This document shows, piece by piece, positions 7,959 to 14,696 of a DNA stretch of 18,086 nt; position 1 is the stretch's first letter; each line of letters opens with the position of its first letter. The stretch covers positions 16,059-34,144 of the forward strand of contig DMST01000279.1 in the NCBI GenBank assembly GCA_003454975.1, in the 5' to 3' direction. The notes beneath the pieces are model-generated. The model was not told the origin of the DNA. It saw only the letters and a list, made by a program, of their open reading frames with translations, and made no database searches. Both the position numbers and the translations under genes were made by a program. The stretch is from Cytophagales bacterium. GTDB lineage: Bacteria; Bacteroidota; Bacteroidia; Cytophagales; Cyclobacteriaceae.

Positions 7959-9446
7959 TTAATATCCAATCACACGCAGTGTGTCCAGATTTAGCCGCAC
8001 CTCGAGCCAATCTCGAAGTTCGGCTTGTTGGGTGGTTCGGCTTGATCTACTCACTTGGCGATTCCAAGAAACCATGGCCGTAGGTATGGTGTCGGTGTGC
8101 CCTTCCAGGTCACTCTCTATTACCCTGGAGAAAGCAAATTTTTGCAAGTTGGGGTAATGGACTTGCAATTCTCTTTGCACCTGCCGAAAAGGAATGCTGT
8201 CTCCCCGGTACCGGATGATCTCATCTTCGAGGACCCTGATCTGGGCATTTTTGTTCTCGATGAGAGAATCTTTGGATAAAAGTAGCTCCTCGTTTTTTCG
8301 GTAAATGTCCTCAATAATGGCATTTCGAGTTTCCTGGCTCACCTGAGCAGAATACCGTTCGATGGCTTTTGAGGCATCACCTGACTGGAACAGTTTTAGC
8401 TGGGCTTTCTCTAAGCCGTAATCCTCTTTCATGGCATTCACCAAACGGGCCTCTTCTCCTGCCGGGATAAACTCGCCCATCAGAAAAACCTCGATCAGAG
8501 GGATGGTATCATTGTAGATTATAGTGGATTGTACCACCTCGCAATCTTGGTAATTAAACTCTTCCGTGATAAACGTCTCTGCTCGGTTGAAGAAGATTGA
8601 TTCTTGAATGACCTGTACGAAAAGAATGGCACTGGGAATGATGACTATTAGCACAAACATGTAGATGAATCGTTTGTACTTCTTTTGAGTGGTTTCCGAT
8701 ACATAATCTACCAATGGAAAGCGTAGATACCGGACTACCGCCCAAGTGCTTACACTGATGATGACACTGTTGAGCAAAAACAGATAAAATGCCCCAAGGA
8801 AGAAAGACCAATTCGCGGTAGCTATGCCGTAACCGGCAGTGCATAGAGGGGGCATTAGAGCAGTAGCAATAGCTACCCCAGGTACTACATTGTTCTTCTC
8901 TGCCCGTGAGCCTACAATGATCCCTGCCAACCCACCAAAGAGTGCCACCGCTACATCCAAAACTGTAGGGCGGGTACGGGCAAGCAACTCGTCTTGTAGC
9001 TCCTTAAGCGGGGTAATTAAAAAGTAAATGGTAGCCGTAGCCAAGGAGATAACTACCATAATGGCGAAATTATTCAATGCCTTGGTAAGCAGTTTGAAAT
9101 CGTTGGTACCTACGGCTAATCCAATCCCCAATATGGGACCCATCAGGGGCGAGATTAACATAGCACCAATAATGACTGCGGTGGAGTTGGTGTTAAGGCC
9201 AATGGAGGCTATAAAGATGGAACAGATCAAAATCCAAACCCGGGGCCCTTCGAAAAAGATGTCCTTTTTTATCCCGCTAGTAGAATCTGCAATATTAGTG
9301 CCCTCGTGAATGTTGAGGGTGTGATGTAGATATTCACGAATGTTGGTGAGAGCTTGCCTGCCGGTTTGTTGGCGCAGTGCATTAGAGCCTGAGTCCTGCT
9401 CAGTAGCAGAATCTGTTTCTGGGGAGAGTGAAGGGTCATCTTGCAT
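7959..9446 (-). CDS. DUF389 (TIGR00341-type) membrane protein with C-terminal coiled coil
   Basis: 495-aa protein of the DUF389 family, whose function is unknown. A ~60-residue soluble N-terminus is followed by about six membrane segments between residues 70 and 285. The conserved motifs GAMLISPLMGPILGIG (94-109) and GVAIATALMPPLCTAGYG (190-207) are both present. The C-terminal third is soluble. It includes a likely coiled coil at about 370-410 (NEELLLSKDSLIENKNAQIR) and an end domain with SWNRQVSRSSRTTQ and LRDWLEVRLNLDTLRV. The N-terminal tail is rich in acidic residues, Ser and Gln. The gene lies 60 bases downstream of the VWA gene on the same strand, so it could be read through from the signalling block, although a link is not established. 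Upstream there is no clear promoter. Confidence 0.9.
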   Translation of the reverse strand: MQDDPSLSPETDSATEQDSGSNALRQQTGRQALTNIREYLHHTLNIHEGTNIADSTSGIKKDIFFEGPRVWILICSIFIASIGLNTNSTAVIIGAMLISPLMGPILGIGLAVGTNDFKLLTKALNNFAIMVVISLATATIYFLITPLKELQDELLARTRPTVLDVAVALFGGLAGIIVGSRAEKNNVVPGVAIATALMPPLCTAGYGIATANWSFFLGAFYLFLLNSVIISVSTWAVVRYLRFPLVDYVSETTQKKYKRFIYMFVLIVIIPSAILFVQVIQESIFFNRAETFITEEFNYQDCEVVQSTIIYNDTIPLIEVFLMGEFIPAGEEARLVNAMKEDYGLEKAQLKLFQSGDASKAIERYSAQVSQETRNAIIEDIYRKNEELLLSKDSLIENKNAQIRVLEDEIIRYRGDSIPFRQVQRELQVHYPNLQKFAFSRVIESDLEGHTDTIPTAMVSWNRQVSRSSRTTQQAELRDWLEVRLNLDTLRVIGY

Positions 9447-9506
9447 GACGAAAAGTAATAACTTTTCCCAATACTTTAGGAAGGCTACCTAATCAGCAAA
9501 CGCCCT

Positions 9507-10178
9507 TTACCTTCGGTTTTGCAGGCCACTCAAATCGGCCCAACTGTAGGCTGTGGTGTAAGGAAGGTCATCCTTACATTGAATCTGAAAATCCAATGCC
9601 TCGATTAACCAATCAAAAAACTGAAGGAACCTCGTCTCTTTTAGTTGAAAGGTTTTCTCCGAAGGAGGGAGAAAGGTGGGCTCATATTCGTCCATACTTA
9701 TGGTGAGAGTATGATACTCAGCAAGGGCTAGGGCCCATTCTAGTTGCCGAATTTGTTGCGGTAGGCGAGGACGCTGTGGGGGTTGTGGCCCGCAAATAGT
9801 GATGAGCCACGGGCGAAGTTCGCTGGTATTAGATCGTAATAAGGATAAGGCCGAAGGAATCCCTACTTCGGGACCGTCGCATCCACCAGAGGATAATTGA
9901 GGAGGAGATAGTCGATATAATTTCTGGGGCCAAAGTATAGTGTTAGCACCATTTCCATAGGTGACAATTCCTATATCTAATATATCCTTGAGCTCAGGTC
10001 TCAAGTTGACTTGTCGGTAAAAACTCTTCAGACCTCTATACATATCCTGTAAGGGGACTCCTTCCATTCGCAAAGATGTGTCTAAAAGAAGAATACATCG
10101 CTGCCGGGCTCCTAAGTCTCGTTGAAACCCTTTATTGGATAATTCCATAACCAAAACCCTTCGTAGTACCTTCATCAA
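9507..10178 (-). CDS. TerY/YegL-like VWA protein with degenerate metal site
   Basis: 223-aa cytosolic protein whose fold pattern matches TerY/YegL-type von Willebrand A proteins. Strand one is CILLLDTSLRMEG (28-40), followed by helix PLQDMYRGLKSFYRQV, strand LDIGIVTYGNGANT, the PPQLSSGG turn with G-I-P-S-A-L-S-L-L, strand PWLITICG, and a C-terminal FLQFFDWLIEAL like the family's end helix. The MIDAS site is largely lost: D-x-S-x-S is Asp33-Thr-Ser35-Leu-Arg37, the Thr of the usual GGT turn is replaced by Cys-Asp (GGCDG, 98-102), and the distal T-D-G is Cys-Gly-Pro. Metal-dependent ligand binding is therefore unlikely. The N-terminus is uncertain; Met1, Met2 or Met11 could start, and the usual family start lies just before the first strand. 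It is preceded by a pseudo-receiver LytTR gene 84 bases away and by a direct repeat at 10213-10240. There is no kinase or phosphatase partner of the ter type nearby. Confidence 0.6.
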   Translation of the reverse strand: MMKVLRRVLVMELSNKGFQRDLGARQRCILLLDTSLRMEGVPLQDMYRGLKSFYRQVNLRPELKDILDIGIVTYGNGANTILWPQKLYRLSPPQLSSGGCDGPEVGIPSALSLLRSNTSELRPWLITICGPQPPQRPRLPQQIRQLEWALALAEYHTLTISMDEYEPTFLPPSEKTFQLKETRFLQFFDWLIEALDFQIQCKDDLPYTTAYSWADLSGLQNRR

Positions 10179-10212
10179 AAAGGTCTAATTGCCCGGATTC
10201 TGGAAAAAGAGT

Positions 10213-10240
10213 TCGTGAATGGAGAGTATTATCTCGTGAA
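10213..10240. promoter_or_regulatory. 7-bp direct repeat, 21-bp period, possible LytTR site
   Basis: TCGTGAA occurs at 10213-10219 and again at 10234-10240, exactly 21 bp apart (two helical turns), in the 84-base gap upstream of the VWA gene. The same stretch also holds an interrupted palindrome: GTTC (10211-10214), GAGA (10222-10225), TCTC (10232-10235), GAAC (10238-10241). LytTR regulators are known to bind pairs of direct repeats about 21-22 bp apart, and two LytTR genes lie next door. The sequence does not match the AgrA/AlgR consensus well, so binding is inferred from geometry and context only. Confidence 0.4.
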
Positions 10241-10262
10241 CTAGGGTATCGTGTTGGTTAAA

Positions 10263-11012
10263 TCATCCGCTCTTGAGGGTATACTGGAATAATTGCTCGC
10301 GAACCACGCCTTTGTATTGCTCTCCAATGGGTATTTCTTGCTTGCCCAGATATATATGCTTGGCACTCACCGCTGTTATGGCATTTACCTGCACTGCAAA
10401 GGATCGATGTACCCGGATGAAATAACCAGGAGGTAATTGGTCGAGTAGGTTGACTAGGGTAATGCTATATACGTAGTTTTTCTTTTCCGTTATCACCCGG
10501 CAGTACCGACGATCTGCCTCTAAGTACCGAATTTGATCAATGCTTAGCCTATGAAACCGGGTGCCTTCTCGAATGAAAACGGCTTGTTCTGACCACAAAG
10601 GTTCTTTTGTTTTGGTTTTTGGAGTCTGTGACCTGGCGGCTCTATTAAGGATACCCAACGTAAGCTGAACTTGAAGGAGTCTGGCAGGTCTTAATAGGAT
10701 GGCCGATGGATAGTTGATCAATACCGGCAACGCAGTTGCGAGTTGTTCTTCGGCAACCACTAGAATGGGCTTTTGTAGGGTTCGGGTTAGACCAATGAAG
10801 GAATGCAGTGTCTGTTCGATAGGCTCCTCAGTAGTCCACAGATCCCAAATAATGGCATCGATAGGAGGTAGGGCATTTTCTCGATAGGGATCCAGCATCT
10901 GAATGGAGTATCCCTGTGCACGAAGATCCTTGTAGAGCCCGAGGTTGGTGGCATGATTGGTCATAAAGCCTAGCTTTATGGTAGGTTGTTCTGGGGTAGT
11001 CAGGGCAGGCAT
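10263..11012 (-). CDS. LytTR DNA-binding protein with degenerate receiver domain
   Basis: 249-aa transcription regulator. The C-terminal half (about 140-247) is a clear LytTR domain: FHRLSIDQIRYLEADRRYCR, then PGYFIRVHRSFAVQVNAITA and KQEIPIGEQYK. The N-terminal 10-125 has receiver-like layout (IDAIIWDLW with Asp57; KPILVVAEE; AILLRPARLLQVQL), but key residues are missing. There is no acidic pair in the first strand (IKLGFMTNH), the Thr/Ser is Ala87, and the Lys is Arg108 with R-P-A in place of K-P-F. Asp57 is the only catalytic position kept. It probably does not respond to phosphorylation in the normal way; a partner, a ligand or constitutive dimerisation could control it. It is 165 bases downstream of the canonical LytTR regulator and 84 bases upstream of the degenerate VWA gene, all on the minus strand. 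The start ATG is the only good candidate. Confidence 0.85.
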   Translation of the reverse strand: MPALTTPEQPTIKLGFMTNHATNLGLYKDLRAQGYSIQMLDPYRENALPPIDAIIWDLWTTEEPIEQTLHSFIGLTRTLQKPILVVAEEQLATALPVLINYPSAILLRPARLLQVQLTLGILNRAARSQTPKTKTKEPLWSEQAVFIREGTRFHRLSIDQIRYLEADRRYCRVITEKKNYVYSITLVNLLDQLPPGYFIRVHRSFAVQVNAITAVSAKHIYLGKQEIPIGEQYKGVVREQLFQYTLKSG

Positions 11013-11177
11013 GGGTGGTATTTATCGTAGTTCCGATATCACTAATATGCTCATTAATCGGTAGATGACGAGCCCAATAGAGTGAGAAAGACTACATAAC
11101 CAAGGAAAATACTAAGACTTGATGAACGGGCTTCCCCTATAGTAAGGAAGGGAAATTACGCGAGTATAAACTGTAAG

Positions 11178-11954
11178 TTATTTATGCCGTCCCAAAATAT
11201 TCAATCGAGCCATCAACTGATCCCTATACTTATCTCCTACGGGGATTTCTTCCTCTTCTACGAAAAGCATATTGCCCTCAAAAGCGGTTAATTTTTCCAA
11301 GTTAATGGCAAAGGATCTGTGGACCCGGAATAAGGATGGGTGATTGATTTGTCCAGTTACATCCTTCAGGCTCATGGATAATCTTATAGTATCTTTGCGA
11401 TTATTCACCCAAAACACTACATCGCAGTAAGAATCTTGTGCTTGCAGATATAGTAATTGGTCAAAATGCAGACAGTGGTATCGATTGGATCTTCTGATGA
11501 AAAACCGATCACCAATAAAAGAGAGACTCGTAGATTCTACGCTGGGGTCTTGCCTGTCGGCCATTGTGTCCAGGGCTACCTCAATGGCGGCATGCAAGTT
11601 GTCCAGGTCGAAGGACTTAGTTAGGTAGCCTACCTTCTTCACCCCTCTTAGTCGGTTTCGGAAAGTAGATACAGGATGCTGGGTGAGAAAAATTACCGGA
11701 ATAGTTCGGTCCTGTTGTACTCGGGCTGCCAAGTGTATGCCATCCCGATCTTGCTCGTCACCCAAATCAATATCAAGCAGTAATAGGTCAGCGCCTTCTC
11801 CTTCAATCTTCTTTACGGCGTCTTCATAAGAATTGGCGTACTCGGTTTGCGGATACCCCATTTCGCGGAGCGCGCTGGTGGTTTCTTCCGCAATAATCCA
11901 CTCATCCTCTACGAGTAGTATTTTGATGGATTGGTCAGGCTGTAGCAGTGCCAT
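11178..11954 (-). CDS. LytTR-family response regulator
   Basis: 258-aa response regulator with a full receiver (about 10-130) and a LytTR DNA-binding domain (about 150-255). All catalytic positions are present: acidic residues Glu16 and Asp17 in LLVEDE, phospho-acceptor Asp61 in LLLLDIDLGDEQDRDG, Thr91 in VIFLTQHP, and Lys113 in GYLTKSFDLDNL. The LytTR part shows YHCLHFDQLLYLQAQDSYCD and LFRVHRSFAINLEKLTAFEG, then EEEIPVGDKY. The ATG at 11954 lies inside the end of the kinase gene; the two overlap by 20 bases, which implies cotranscription and coupled synthesis. The kinase is therefore the obvious phosphodonor. The direct repeat upstream of the VWA gene is a possible target. No other candidate operator was found with confidence. 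Confidence 0.93.
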   Translation of the reverse strand: MALLQPDQSIKILLVEDEWIIAEETTSALREMGYPQTEYANSYEDAVKKIEGEGADLLLLDIDLGDEQDRDGIHLAARVQQDRTIPVIFLTQHPVSTFRNRLRGVKKVGYLTKSFDLDNLHAAIEVALDTMADRQDPSVESTSLSFIGDRFFIRRSNRYHCLHFDQLLYLQAQDSYCDVVFWVNNRKDTIRLSMSLKDVTGQINHPSLFRVHRSFAINLEKLTAFEGNMLFVEEEEIPVGDKYRDQLMARLNILGRHK

Positions 11955-14085
11955 GCAATTTTTGTGCTTTAGAAGCCCATTGCAAGGTCCATTCCGCTCC
12001 TTGATTGTATGCGTAGCCCAGGCTTCCTTTTAGTTGTTTTTCAGCAATTAAAAACAAAACATTCAATCCGAAAGACTTTTGCCGCATTACTTCTACCGCA
12101 TCGGGTAGCCCCGGCCCATTATCTGCTATCCTCAGGCATAGTTTTCCGTCAGCTTTGAAATCCCAGGATATATATAGTTCCAGATTTCTTTCGGGAGTCA
12201 TTCCATATTTTACTGCGTTGGTTACTAGTTCAGTCGCAATTAGCCCAATGAGTTTCATCTCTTCTACATCCAATTCCAGTTCTGGCCCTGATAATTGAAT
12301 GGTGTCTTCTGGCAAGCTAGAGAGCTCCATTAGCTTTTCCAGTAGGTTGATGAGGTAGGTCCGAAGTGACATGGATTTCTTCTCGTCAAGGTCGTTATAC
12401 AACTGACGATACAGCGCCACCATCGATTCCAGTTTGGCCATACCGGCCTGCATGGCTTCACGTTGTTCTGAATGGGTAGCTGCGCGAACTTCCAAAGCAT
12501 AAAATTTCTGAATAAAGGCCAAATGGTTGAGCGTGCGGTGGTTGATCTCTGCGTTGAGTTTTTGAATTACGGTGTTTTTCCGACGGACTGCCCTATATCC
12601 TAGGCCTAGGGCAACTGCTAGGGCAATGATTAGCCCAAGAATAGCCAATAAAAGATACTGATTCCGTTGTTGCAGTTCGTTTTTCTCGTTGGCTGCCAGT
12701 AAAAACCCGTTTACCAAATTCAGCTCCTCAGTCGTTTTTCGGGTCTCGTACTGAGTCTCGAGTTCCTGTGTGTTTCGTTGTTGTTCAGAATTCAGAACGA
12801 CGCCTTGCAATGAGTCGTATCGGTCTAGGTAAGCAAGTAATTCTTGACTGTTCTCTGTTTGTGCGTATAACTTCCTTTTCAGGTCAGTAAGCTTAATCAG
12901 GCTTTCAATTATTCCCTGCTTTACCAGAATAGGTTCTGCTCTATTGAGAATTGCTTCTACTTGCGAAAGCTCACCCACGGATAAATAATAGGCTGCAATA
13001 GAAAGATCAAAATCAGCCACTGCCGCAGAGTCCTCAGATTGCCTGCGCCAACTATCCCCCAGAGAAATAAGGGGCACCATGTTTTCGGATATTTCCCCGC
13101 TTTCCAATTCTGATGAAATCAAATAACCAATACTATTAATAACACCTTCAGGATCCTTTTGAAATTGCCAGATGTCCAGGGCTTTGTAATAGTAGACCCT
13201 AGCCGAGTCATATTCTTTTTCGGCATGGAATACTTTGCCCAAATTCATAAATAAATACCCCTGCAGCCTAGATTCTTTCTCTGCCAGAGAAAGACCTTGC
13301 TCTAAGTATTTCTTAGCTGTTTGGAGGTTTCGCTGTTTAATAAAGATGTCTGTTATGGAATTGTATGTTTTTCCTTGGTATTGGATCAGTTCTGACATGA
13401 TAAACCAATCCAAGGCCTGCAACTGAAATTGAAGTGCCCCATCCAGATCACCCTGTTTACTTAGGATTATCCCCCGGTTGGCCTTAAGGTTGTTTAGAGC
13501 ATCTTGATTGGTTAGGGCTTGGAAGAAGCTCATCGCAGAGTCATTAAATGCTAGAGCTAGGTCTAACTTGCTTTGTTCGATGCCTAGTACATTCCCTTGC
13601 AAATAGAATTCTGCTAAGCTAGAGGAGTCGTTTCGTATCTTAGCCTGTTCAATGCCGTAAGCTAACAAGCTGTCTGCCACAGAGAAATTCCCAATTCTGG
13701 TATTTGCTTCCAGGTAGTTCGTCAGGATTAAGAAATATTGGGGGTGATCAATCGTGATATAACCTAATAATCTTCCAGATGTGCTGATAGCCTGTTTGTA
13801 TTGCCCATTCTCTTTCAAGGCATGTCCCAGATGAAGAAGGCTACTATTAATGTATCGTTGGTTGTTGATTGCTTCGGCGATTCGCAAAGAAGAATTGAAT
13901 AGCAGAATGGTTGAGTCCCACTGTTGCCTTTTCCGAACGGAGAATCCAAGCCTGGCAAAGTTTAGAATACTGTCTACTGATTGGAGGCTGTCTTTTTCTG
14001 AAAATGATTGAGCAGGGGTAGTTGAAATCGTACTCCAATATAGTGAAATTGCAATAATGGATTTTATAATAGTGGAGCTACTCAT
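11935..14085 (-). CDS. TPR sensor histidine kinase, HisKA_2 type
   Basis: 716-aa sensor kinase. An upstream in-frame ATG at 14112 is rejected because it sits inside the terminator stem at 14106-14132; the ATG at 14085 starts a signal-peptide-like MSSSTIIKSIIAISLYWSTI. Residues about 30-440 are TPR-like repeats predicted to be periplasmic (KARYD-type helices such as LASHAEYD... are not needed; clear examples are YLEQGLSLAEKESRLQGYLF and KEYDSARVYYYKALDIWQ). A coiled segment, then one membrane span (YLLLAILGLIIALAVALGLG), follow. The HisKA_2 box is INHRTLNHLAFIQKFYALEV with phospho-His516. The ATPase has N-box Asn623 (TELVTNAVKYGM), G1 box D-N-G-P-G (Asp655) and a SFGLNVLFLIAEKQLKG lid. It phosphorylates the LytTR regulator that overlaps it by 20 bases. 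The signal is unknown. The lipoprotein gene upstream is separated by a terminator. Confidence 0.9.
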   Translation of the reverse strand: MSSSTIIKSIIAISLYWSTISTTPAQSFSEKDSLQSVDSILNFARLGFSVRKRQQWDSTILLFNSSLRIAEAINNQRYINSSLLHLGHALKENGQYKQAISTSGRLLGYITIDHPQYFLILTNYLEANTRIGNFSVADSLLAYGIEQAKIRNDSSSLAEFYLQGNVLGIEQSKLDLALAFNDSAMSFFQALTNQDALNNLKANRGIILSKQGDLDGALQFQLQALDWFIMSELIQYQGKTYNSITDIFIKQRNLQTAKKYLEQGLSLAEKESRLQGYLFMNLGKVFHAEKEYDSARVYYYKALDIWQFQKDPEGVINSIGYLISSELESGEISENMVPLISLGDSWRRQSEDSAAVADFDLSIAAYYLSVGELSQVEAILNRAEPILVKQGIIESLIKLTDLKRKLYAQTENSQELLAYLDRYDSLQGVVLNSEQQRNTQELETQYETRKTTEELNLVNGFLLAANEKNELQQRNQYLLLAILGLIIALAVALGLGYRAVRRKNTVIQKLNAEINHRTLNHLAFIQKFYALEVRAATHSEQREAMQAGMAKLESMVALYRQLYNDLDEKKSMSLRTYLINLLEKLMELSSLPEDTIQLSGPELELDVEEMKLIGLIATELVTNAVKYGMTPERNLELYISWDFKADGKLCLRIADNGPGLPDAVEVMRQKSFGLNVLFLIAEKQLKGSLGYAYNQGAEWTLQWASKAQKLHGTATA

Positions 14086-14105
14086 ATGACGCCAATATAC
14101 AAGAA

Positions 14106-14132
14106 AAAGCACCCTAATGCTTAGGGTGCTTT
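14106..14132 (-). terminator. rho-independent terminator of the small lipoprotein gene
   Basis: A 12-bp perfect stem, AAAGCACCCTAA (14106-14117) with TTAGGGTGCTTT (14121-14132), has a 3-base loop. On the minus strand it ends GCTTTTTCTTG. It lies 26 bases after the lipoprotein stop and separates that gene from the kinase. It also shows that the kinase cannot start at the 14112 ATG. Confidence 0.9.
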
Positions 14133-14157
14133 ATTGGACATCAAAAGGTCCTGGTAT

Positions 14158-14370
14158 TTATCGGGAAGCAATACCTTCAGGTAGCGGTTTTTCCTCTTCA
14201 GCTTGCATGGAGTCGGGTGGAGTATTACCCCCGTATGGGTCCCCTTCCCCTCCGGTATTGGCTAGTATAATTGCTTCTTCTATGGTATCATCATTGTAAC
14301 ATGAGGTTACGGTCAAAGTGCCCAGGGCCAATGTGCAGGCCAACAGAGCGGTACGAAAATTTAGTTTCAA
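14158..14370 (-). CDS. small lipoprotein, unknown function, TTG start
   Basis: 70-aa predicted lipoprotein of no family I recognise. Residues 1-23 are a lipoprotein signal (MKLNFRTALLACTLALGTLT) with lipobox V-T-S-Cys24. The mature chain CYNDDTIEEAIILANTGGEG begins with an acidic stretch, then is Gly/Pro-rich and ends in EEEKPLPEGIASR. Acidic residues just after the Cys recall Bacteroidota surface-export signals, so it may reach the cell surface, but this is only a hint. The start is TTG at 14370-14368: an AAGGA six bases upstream fits a ribosome site, and a TGA closes the frame further up. An ATG at 14377 lies in another frame and is adjacent to the AAGG, giving no spacer. Losing one T from the run of four in ATGAATTTTG would join them, so a start-site indel is possible. 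The leader carries the structure described at 14374-14426. A strong terminator follows. Confidence 0.7.
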   Translation of the reverse strand: MKLNFRTALLACTLALGTLTVTSCYNDDTIEEAIILANTGGEGDPYGGNTPPDSMQAEEEKPLPEGIASR

Positions 14371-14373
14371 AAT

Positions 14374-14415
14374 TCATCCTTTTTCAGTGTTTTCAATTCG
14401 CTTCGAAAAGGATGA
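14374..14415 (-). promoter_or_regulatory. possible RBS-sequestering hairpin in the lipoprotein leader
   Basis: On the minus strand the leader holds TCATCCTTTT (14415-14406) and, after 22 bases, AAAAGGATGA (14383-14374), a 10-bp perfect inverted repeat. The second arm contains the AAGGA that serves as the ribosome site for the TTG start at 14370. If folded, the hairpin would mask translation. It shares bases 14411-14415 with the palindrome at 14411-14426, so the two foldings compete. The sequence complementarity is seen directly; a regulatory role is inference. Confidence 0.5.
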
Positions 14416-14426
14416 TGGCCATCATC
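14411..14426. promoter_or_regulatory. 16-bp perfect palindrome between the divergent genes
   Basis: GATGATGGCCATCATC is an uninterrupted palindrome at 14411-14426, between the lipoprotein gene (minus) and the enoyl-CoA hydratase gene (plus). As DNA it could be an operator for a dimeric regulator. As minus-strand RNA it can fold GATGAT against ATCATC around GGCC. It overlaps the anti-RBS arm of the lipoprotein leader by five bases. Confidence 0.5.
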
Positions 14427-14640
14427 TTAACCTGCTGTCGGGCAGCAAGACCGGGTCACTCACTCAGTGTCCTCGGAAGACGATGTGAAGGTGCAGCATG
14501 GGCTTTTGCTGAGAAAAAGAGAGTACCAAAGCCCTGTATTCTTGTTCCGAATAGGGTGATTTCTTCCGTTAAAAATTGATGGGGGGGAGGTTTGAGGCTT
14601 ACACTTTCGCAGCCCCTGGGGGTGCATCAGGTTCTAGACC
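14427..14640. other. gene-free stretch with small hairpins only
   Basis: This is part of the 326-base gap (14371-14696) between the divergent lipoprotein and hydratase genes; the promoter follows at 14647. I see no convincing gene. Short inverted repeats are present: TGCTG/CAGCA (14433-14447), CACT/AGTG nearby, and GGGCTTT (14500-14506) with AAAGCCC (14528-14534, 21-base loop). None has a T-tract. The frame that runs through 14592 into the hydratase has no family resemblance upstream of 14697. Confidence 0.5.
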
Positions 14641-14646
14641 CGGCTT

Positions 14647-14676
14647 TTTGTGTTTCTAGGCAAGTGGTTATCTTTG
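14647..14676 (+). promoter_or_regulatory. Bacteroidota-type promoter of the enoyl-CoA hydratase operon
   Basis: TTTG (14647-14650) and a perfect TAnnTTTG, TATCTTTG (14669-14676), are separated by 18 bases, matching the -33/-7 elements of the Bacteroidota primary sigma factor. Transcription would begin a few bases after 14676, about 15 bases before the ATG at 14697. This supports that start and rules out the upstream in-frame ATG at 14592. Confidence 0.7.
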
Positions 14677-14696
14677 AGTCCAAATTGCAACCACGC

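Noticed and set aside
8022..8103. OmpA-like peptidoglycan motif (EGHTDT) near the end of the DUF389 protein
   Set aside because: Only the G-H-T-D string matches; the later N and R-x-x-x-V positions of OmpA-C are not in register, and the segment fits the usual DUF389 C-terminal end.
11166..11174. Single match to the AgrA-type LytTR 9-mer (minus strand ACAGTTTAT)
   Set aside because: There is no second copy 21-22 bp away, and a lone degenerate 9-mer is expected by chance.
14086..14112. Kinase start at the ATG at 14112
   Set aside because: It falls inside the terminator stem 14106-14132. The ATG at 14085 gives a proper signal-like N-terminus.
14500..14534. GGGCTTT/AAAGCCC inverted repeat as a terminator
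   Set aside because: The loop is 21 bases and no T-tract follows on either strand.
14271..14579. 102-codon plus-strand open frame across the lipoprotein gene and intergenic region
   Set aside because: It is antisense to the lipoprotein signal sequence and has no recognisable protein features.
14592..14696. N-terminal extension of the enoyl-CoA hydratase from an ATG at 14592
   Set aside because: It lies upstream of a full -33/-7 promoter, adds 35 residues with no crotonase similarity, and family length is matched by the ATG at 14697.
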